Origin: Patescibacteria group bacterium
Lineage (GTDB): Bacteria > Patescibacteriota > Microgenomatia > Levybacterales > UBA12049
Assembly (NCBI GenBank): GCA_030917445.1
Contig: JAUPUR010000025.1
Location: 1 to 8,560, forward strand
Direction of reading: 5' to 3'
Length of the DNA stretch: 8,560 bases
In this document: piece after piece, positions 5,303-8,560 of the stretch
Position numbering within the stretch: the stretch's first letter is position 1
Layout: each line of letters starts with the position of its first letter
The notes under the pieces: model-generated
Databases searched by the model: none
Told to the model about the DNA's origin: nothing
The model's input: the letters and a program-made list of their open reading frames with translations, nothing else
Translations under genes and position numbers: made by a program

Positions 5303-6706
5303 TTATTTCTTTACGCGACTTTTTTGAATGACGCTTGCGATATGAGCTCCAATTTCTTTTGTTGGAATATTGAGTTTTTCTGCAACAAAAGATAATGGGG
5401 CTCTATCAAAAATAACTTGCTCGAAGACAGTTCTCTCAACTCCTGTAAGCGGTATACTACTATCTCTCCACCACGTCGCTTCTGATAGTAGTTCTTGTGA
5501 TTTTCTCAGTTCTTCTTCTCCATTTCTTACTTGTTGTCTTAACTGTTCAATTCTCTCAGCAGCCAAACGTAGTGTTGATTCAGTTGATGAAGATGGAGCT
5601 TGGTTACTTATTGCAGGTGAGTTATAAAAGTCGGATGAACGACGTGAACGTCGAGTTGTTGTCCTTGCGTTTTCTTGAGCTGCAGTTTCTGATTGGGTAC
5701 CACTTGGCTGGCTTTGATGAAAGTCAGGGTAGTGTCTAGGGCGGGTGATACGTGATTCTTTTTGTTCTTCAAGAAGTGTCGTGATATCAATCTTTGGTAA
5801 AAGTTCTTGTAATTGCTCAGAAGACATCCAAGGCTTAAAACTTTTTTTCAGTGCCATGACAAAAAGTTTTGTTTCTGTTGCTGACAAGCGTCTTGCACAA
5901 ACTTCATCGAGAATTATTCTTTGAAATTCAAAGTTTGGAGCATCTGGAAATGTTTCTACAACGTGTTTTAGTCGCTCAGGAGTAATAACAGCAACTCTAT
6001 CTTTTCCACCACTACTATTTCTTACTTGCCGAACAAGTTCAGGATCTGCCATATCGACAATTCTGAGAATTTGGTAAGCAGATGCAACTGGTTTGTCTCC
6101 CCATGCTTGACATCGTTTATTGACCCAGTCTTTAAGCTCTGCTAATTCGTCCTCAGAAATGTCTACTCCGCGTGCGCGTGATGAGTCATTGACAGTAATT
6201 GCAAATGCCTGAGCGACTCTCATTTTAGATGCCCATTTTGTCTGTGAAAATGCTTGATCCATCCATCGAGCAATTCTTGGATATTGAACGGACTTCACAC
6301 TTGATACAGATAAAATTCTTATATCTTGAAGTTCTTCATCATCGCATCCATACATCACATTAGCTCTGATAGTGGGATCTTCTGCAGCTTTTGCCCCCCA
6401 TGCACGATGAAAGCCATCAGCAACATCATATCGAAGTTGCCCAACTTCTACTCTTGCTCGGACAACGATTGGACTTAACTGACCTCTTTTCTTTTTCATA
6501 CTCTTATTGAGTTTGTCAGCGTGGCTGTAGTCGACAATTCCTTCTTCAAAATCGATAAGACCTGGATCGATATCCTCAATTCGTTCAATTTCAAGACCCC
6601 TTTCCATTATTTCCTGTGGAGTTAGAGTACTTACATCAAGCGTTTCGCTTGATTGTGCAATTTGCTCAAGAGGTACTTGATTATGAGGTAAATTTCTTTC
6701 TGTCAT
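5303..6706 (-). CDS. ParB/Srx-fold domain protein with coiled coil and C-terminal HTH
   Basis: This encodes 467 residues. An acidic N-terminus leads into a ParB/sulfiredoxin-like domain at about 55-125. GQLSPIVVRARV (75-86) matches the ParB GLxxPIxVR strand, and DGFHRAWGAKA (97-107) takes the place of the GERRxxAA box, keeping the motif arginine (R101). A helical region at about 185-230 with KPVASAYQILRIVDMADPEL resembles the ParB/KorB HTH that follows this domain; this is inference. A low-complexity linker (about 320-375) and a probable coiled coil (378-412) follow. The last 50 residues (LTGVERTVFEQVIFDRAPLS onward) form a sigma-r4/LuxR-like HTH. No parA is adjacent. The start at 6706 is set by GGGAGG 4 nt upstream and an ATGA overlap with the preceding gene; the ATG at 6718 lies on the Shine-Dalgarno itself. 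DNA-binding or nucleoid role is probable, partition unproven. Confidence 0.75.
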   Translation of the reverse strand: MTERNLPHNQVPLEQIAQSSETLDVSTLTPQEIMERGLEIERIEDIDPGLIDFEEGIVDYSHADKLNKSMKKKRGQLSPIVVRARVEVGQLRYDVADGFHRAWGAKAAEDPTIRANVMYGCDDEELQDIRILSVSSVKSVQYPRIARWMDQAFSQTKWASKMRVAQAFAITVNDSSRARGVDISEDELAELKDWVNKRCQAWGDKPVASAYQILRIVDMADPELVRQVRNSSGGKDRVAVITPERLKHVVETFPDAPNFEFQRIILDEVCARRLSATETKLFVMALKKSFKPWMSSEQLQELLPKIDITTLLEEQKESRITRPRHYPDFHQSQPSGTQSETAAQENARTTTRRSRRSSDFYNSPAISNQAPSSSTESTLRLAAERIEQLRQQVRNGEEELRKSQELLSEATWWRDSSIPLTGVERTVFEQVIFDRAPLSFVAEKLNIPTKEIGAHIASVIQKSRVKK

Positions 6707-8082
6707 ACTTCCTCCCATGGATCCGAGAAATCAGCAAAGTCTTCAATTTCTTCACTATTTGGAGTTATAGTTCGCATTTCATTTTTAGATGTTTGTGTTG
6801 CATCGTGTGACGTTTGGAGTAGTGGAGCTCTTCGACGAGATAGATTTTCTTGCAACGTTTGGAATTCTTGAAGCTTGAGAATTACTGCGGCTTGATAAAT
6901 GGATGGTAAATTATTATCAATCACAACTTTTTTTAACTGTGTACGTAAGTCTGCAGGGCTCATACCAATGTCGGCTGCAATTTGGCTTACCGGTGTGCTA
7001 TCACCATATCCAGTATATGCTTGGATAAGAGCTTTTTCATCATCAGAAAGAGCGTGAATGTTTTTTCTTTGGTCGGGTCGTGCAAATGAATCAACTGGAC
7101 CCAAACCATAGAGAAGTGCAACAGCAGTTGCTTCGGTCAGGTTTGCCACAAAAAGTTTCCTATAAATATCAGTTTTATCTGTGCGGATATGTGATGGCAT
7201 TTCAACTACTGGAATTCTTGCTTCTTTTAGTGAAGGCTCTGTTGCAAGAATACTTAGGACTGTCTGATGAAGTCTATTTTCAGTAAATACTTCAGGTGGA
7301 TGGCTTACAATTGCTTCACGTCTTTTTAATTCATAAAGCATGACTTCAGTTCTATTCTGTGCTCCTAATTTTTCAAGGAGTTTAGTCATATGATTTTTAA
7401 CCGTTTGTTCAGTTATATACATTCTGTCAGCAATGGCTTTATTACTGTGTGGACCATGAGTTGATACAAATCCGTATAATTGTCTTTCACGAGAAGTAAG
7501 CGTGAGATGTCGAGAGAAATCAGCATGCATGGTAATGAGTTGAGGTTCGACAAGTCCCTGACTTATTCCTAATGCAACTGCCTCGCTCCTATCCTTACAC
7601 TTCATTCGTCTCATGATATCTGTCATATGGTTTTTTACTGTTTGGTCGGAGATTCCAAGTGTTGATGCTACTTCGATATTTCCCATACCTGAGGCGACAA
7701 GGTGGAGAACTTTCTGTTGTGCCTGAGAAGGAATTGAGCTGAGCCATTTGTCAGGATTATCAATTGCTTCGTCCGGAACATTTATTGAAGAAGCATTACT
7801 TACATCTCTAGCATATTCACCATAATCTCTCGCTATTTTAAATGCTGCGTTAACACTAGATTGATAATATTCAGCAAAATTACTAATATGTTGAAAATTT
7901 GCTGGTGTAATAAAAACATCAATATTGCCTTCACGATGGACAAATGATTCAACATTGTAGGGGACTATTGGTTGGTCTTCCTGAAATATTGGAGCTTTTC
8001 TATCGTAAAAAACAGACCCGTTTGAGGGTCGTGAAGAGTCATGGGCAGCAAAAACTGGTGAAAATTCACCACGTTCGTGCAT
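6703..8082 (-). CDS. Multi-HTH LuxR/GerE-type DNA-binding protein
   Basis: This encodes 459 residues with no receiver, PAS, ligand-binding or membrane segment visible. About 110 residues of unrecognised N-terminus precede two clear GerE-type helix-turn-helix modules. HTH1 (about 113-178) has NIEVASTLGISDQTVKNHMT. HTH2 (about 193-257) has LTSRERQLYGF and NKAIADRMYITEQTVKNHMT. The recognition helices share QTVKNHMT exactly. A third convincing module (about 343-406) has LSDDEKALIQAY, VSQIAADIGMSPADLRTQL and a trailing helix like the others. Between them, residues about 266-328 have the same length and a similar final helix (LTEATAVALLYGL) and may be a degenerate copy. The C-terminus is acidic (EEIEDFADFSDPWEEV). 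It is probably a transcription regulator binding repeated sites. The start is 11 nt after a perfect -10. It is first gene of the operon with the ParB-like gene. Confidence 0.8.
   Translation of the reverse strand: MHERGEFSPVFAAHDSSRPSNGSVFYDRKAPIFQEDQPIVPYNVESFVHREGNIDVFITPANFQHISNFAEYYQSSVNAAFKIARDYGEYARDVSNASSINVPDEAIDNPDKWLSSIPSQAQQKVLHLVASGMGNIEVASTLGISDQTVKNHMTDIMRRMKCKDRSEAVALGISQGLVEPQLITMHADFSRHLTLTSRERQLYGFVSTHGPHSNKAIADRMYITEQTVKNHMTKLLEKLGAQNRTEVMLYELKRREAIVSHPPEVFTENRLHQTVLSILATEPSLKEARIPVVEMPSHIRTDKTDIYRKLFVANLTEATAVALLYGLGPVDSFARPDQRKNIHALSDDEKALIQAYTGYGDSTPVSQIAADIGMSPADLRTQLKKVVIDNNLPSIYQAAVILKLQEFQTLQENLSRRRAPLLQTSHDATQTSKNEMRTITPNSEEIEDFADFSDPWEEV
6711..6716 (-). promoter_or_regulatory. 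Shine-Dalgarno site of the ParB-like gene, inside the upstream gene
   Basis: GGGAGG on the minus strand lies 4 nt before the ATG at 6706, within the last codons of the LuxR-like gene. It picks ATG 6706 over ATG 6718, and with the ATGA stop/start overlap it implies translational coupling. Confidence 0.75.
6865..7056 (-). other. HTH module (third convincing, last in protein)
   Basis: Residues about 343-406: LSDDEKALIQAYTGYGD, then VSQIAADIGMSPADLRTQLKKV and a helix IYQAAVILKLQEF. The hydrophobic spacing fits GerE, but the recognition helix differs from modules 1 and 2, so it may read other DNA or serve for dimerisation. Confidence 0.65.
7099..7287 (-). other. Possible degenerate HTH module
   Basis: Residues about 266-328 fill one module length between HTH2 and the last HTH. 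Only the distal part (TDIYRKLFVANLTEATAVALLYGL, split by about three missing residues relative to the last module) resembles a recognition helix plus final helix. It is a weak call. Confidence 0.35.
7312..7506 (-). other. HTH module 2 (GerE-type) coding segment
   Basis: Residues about 193-257. This is the best match to LuxR: LTSRERQLYGF, then NKAIADRMYIT, QTVKNHMTKLLEKL and NRTEVMLYEL. The DNA of its recognition helix (7385-7410) is close to that of module 1 (7622-7647), with about 22 of 26 bases the same, consistent with internal duplication. Confidence 0.8.
7549..7746 (-). other. HTH module 1 (GerE-type) coding segment
   Basis: Residues about 113-178 of the multi-HTH protein. The pattern of scaffold helix, turn helix (EVASTLGIS), recognition helix (QTVKNHMTDIMRRM) and final helix (DRSEAVALGISQGL) follows the LuxR C-terminal domain closely. 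Confidence 0.8.
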
Positions 8083-8093
8083 ATAAGTTTGAG

Positions 8094-8122
8094 ATTATAG
8101 GTCTTTTGAGCTTAATTTGCAA
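8094..8122 (-). promoter_or_regulatory. Promoter of the LuxR-like/ParB-like operon
   Basis: The minus strand has TTGCAA (8122-8117), a 17-bp spacer and a perfect TATAAT (8099-8094). The transcript start would fall near 8087, giving a leader of about 5 nt without a Shine-Dalgarno. Its -35 lies in the left arm of the inverted repeat at 8117-8133. Confidence 0.7.
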
Positions 8123-8133
8123 TAACATTGCAA
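8117..8133. repeat. Perfect inverted repeat, candidate operator between divergent promoters
   Basis: TTGCAAT and ATTGCAA are separated by AAC (7-3-7). Each arm contains a TTGCAA hexamer that serves as -35 of one divergent promoter. Length and symmetry suit a dimeric HTH regulator; the regulator's identity is inference. Confidence 0.65.
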
Positions 8134-8156
8134 GCAAGTAGCATTGTTTGTACACT
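8128..8156 (+). promoter_or_regulatory. Promoter of prs, likely leaderless
   Basis: TTGCAA (8128-8133) lies 17 bp before TACACT (8151-8156, 4 of 6 to consensus). The prs ATG at 8163 begins 7 nt downstream of the -10 end, so the start codon would be at about +1. No Shine-Dalgarno is present. Confidence 0.55.
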
Positions 8157-8162
8157 AAATGA

Positions 8163-8560
8163 ATGAAGATTTTTAGTGGGTCCTCAAACAAACCTTTAGC
8201 TGAAAAAATCGCTAAAGAGTTTGAGAGATCTCTTTCTCCTTTGGAAATATTTATTTTTCCTGATGGTGAAAAAAGAGTGCAAGTTCAGGTTCCAGTTGTT
8301 GATGAAGATGTTGTCATCATTCAGTCAACAGCCACTCCAGCTGCTGAAAATTACATGGAGCTTTTTTTCATTGCAGATGCACTCCGTCGAAATGGTGCAC
8401 GAGAGATAACTGTGGTCATGCCATATATGGGTTATCAAAGACAAGACCATGTTTTTCGAACTGGTGAGGCAGTCTCACTTCAAGTTGTTATCTCAATGCT
8501 TGAGGCGTTAAAAATAAATAGAGTTATTGCATGTGATCTCCATTCAATAAAAATCCCAGA
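8163..8560 (+). CDS. prs: Ribose-phosphate pyrophosphokinase (PRPP synthetase), N-terminal part
   Basis: The first 132 codons are present and the gene runs off the right edge. The enzyme transfers pyrophosphate from ATP to ribose 5-phosphate to make PRPP for nucleotide, histidine and cofactor synthesis. Visible family features are MKIFSGSSNKPLAEKIAKEF at the start, FPDGEKRVQV, VVIIQSTATPAAENYMEL, DALRRNGAREITVVMPYMGY and then QRQD (the ATP-binding YxRQD loop). A later CDLHS matches the conserved VDLH of the metal/ATP site. After RQD the sequence FRTGEAVSLQVV is closer to the GEx(I/V)S form seen in archaeal-type enzymes than to the classical bacterial RxPITAK; this is impression only. ATG 8163 was chosen because the family N-terminus begins there; ATG 8159 is out of frame and stops after five codons. 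The gene is divergent from the multi-HTH regulator and shares its operator-like repeat. Confidence 0.92.
   Translation, partial: MKIFSGSSNKPLAEKIAKEFERSLSPLEIFIFPDGEKRVQVQVPVVDEDVVIIQSTATPAAENYMELFFIADALRRNGAREITVVMPYMGYQRQDHVFRTGEAVSLQVVISMLEALKINRVIACDLHSIKIP

Noticed and set aside
6707..6718. ATG 6718 as start of the ParB-like gene
   Set aside because: Its following codons GGAGGA are the Shine-Dalgarno for ATG 6706, and 6706 makes the common ATGA overlap.
8159..8176. Five-codon mini-ORF (MNEDF) overlapping the prs start, possible leader peptide
   Set aside because: It is out of frame by chance with ATGAATGAAG, lies at or before the predicted transcript start, and has no ribosome-binding site.
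1..8560. CRISPR arrays, insertion sequences, tRNA or rRNA genes
   Set aside because: I looked for regularly spaced repeats, transposase motifs, terminal inverted repeats and tRNA-like arms and saw none; spacers are too short to hold them.

Overview
The window is AT-rich, gene-dense bacterial chromosome with spacers of no more than about 105 bp and several overlapping genes. A compact gene set, a short bS21, leaderless-looking promoters, and unusual regulators beside universal housekeeping genes suggest a Candidate Phyla Radiation (Patescibacteria) genome, possibly Microgenomates-like. That placement is inference from gene style, not from a marker phylogeny. TGA ends one clear gene here, so nothing suggests TGA recoding.

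Layout. (1) 1-395 (+) is the 3' end of proS. Its stop codon overlaps the stop of a convergent gene (392-892, -) for a proline/threonine/serine-rich protein with one C-terminal membrane helix. (2) A 92-bp divergent spacer holds a likely leaderless promoter for an operon of a DHH-like phosphoesterase, a HIT protein and a NUDIX hydrolase (985-2775, +), joined by 1-nt and 8-nt overlaps. (3) A 119-bp spacer holds a good sigma-70-type promoter and a roughly 74-nt leader with two perfect hairpins and a run of seven G. It precedes rpsU-ybeY-dnaX-ybaB (2895-5300, +), which combines ribosome assembly/rRNA maturation with the clamp loader and a nucleoid protein. (4) Two nucleotides on, and convergent, ends a two-gene minus-strand operon (8082 to 5303). 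It encodes a protein with tandem LuxR/GerE-type helix-turn-helix modules and no visible sensor domain, translationally coupled (ATGA) to a protein with a ParB/Srx-like fold, a coiled coil and another C-terminal HTH. (5) Divergent from it, prs (PRPP synthetase) runs off the right edge.

The most interesting part is region 4 with the 80-bp spacer to prs. The spacer contains a perfect 7-3-7 inverted repeat whose two arms each contain the -35 hexamer (TTGCAA) of one of two back-to-back promoters, each with a 17-bp spacer to its -10. This looks like a bidirectional switch that a multi-HTH regulator could control. The partner ParB-like protein has no ParA next to it, so the pair may be a regulatory or nucleoid system rather than ordinary plasmid-type partition. 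Function is not established from sequence alone.
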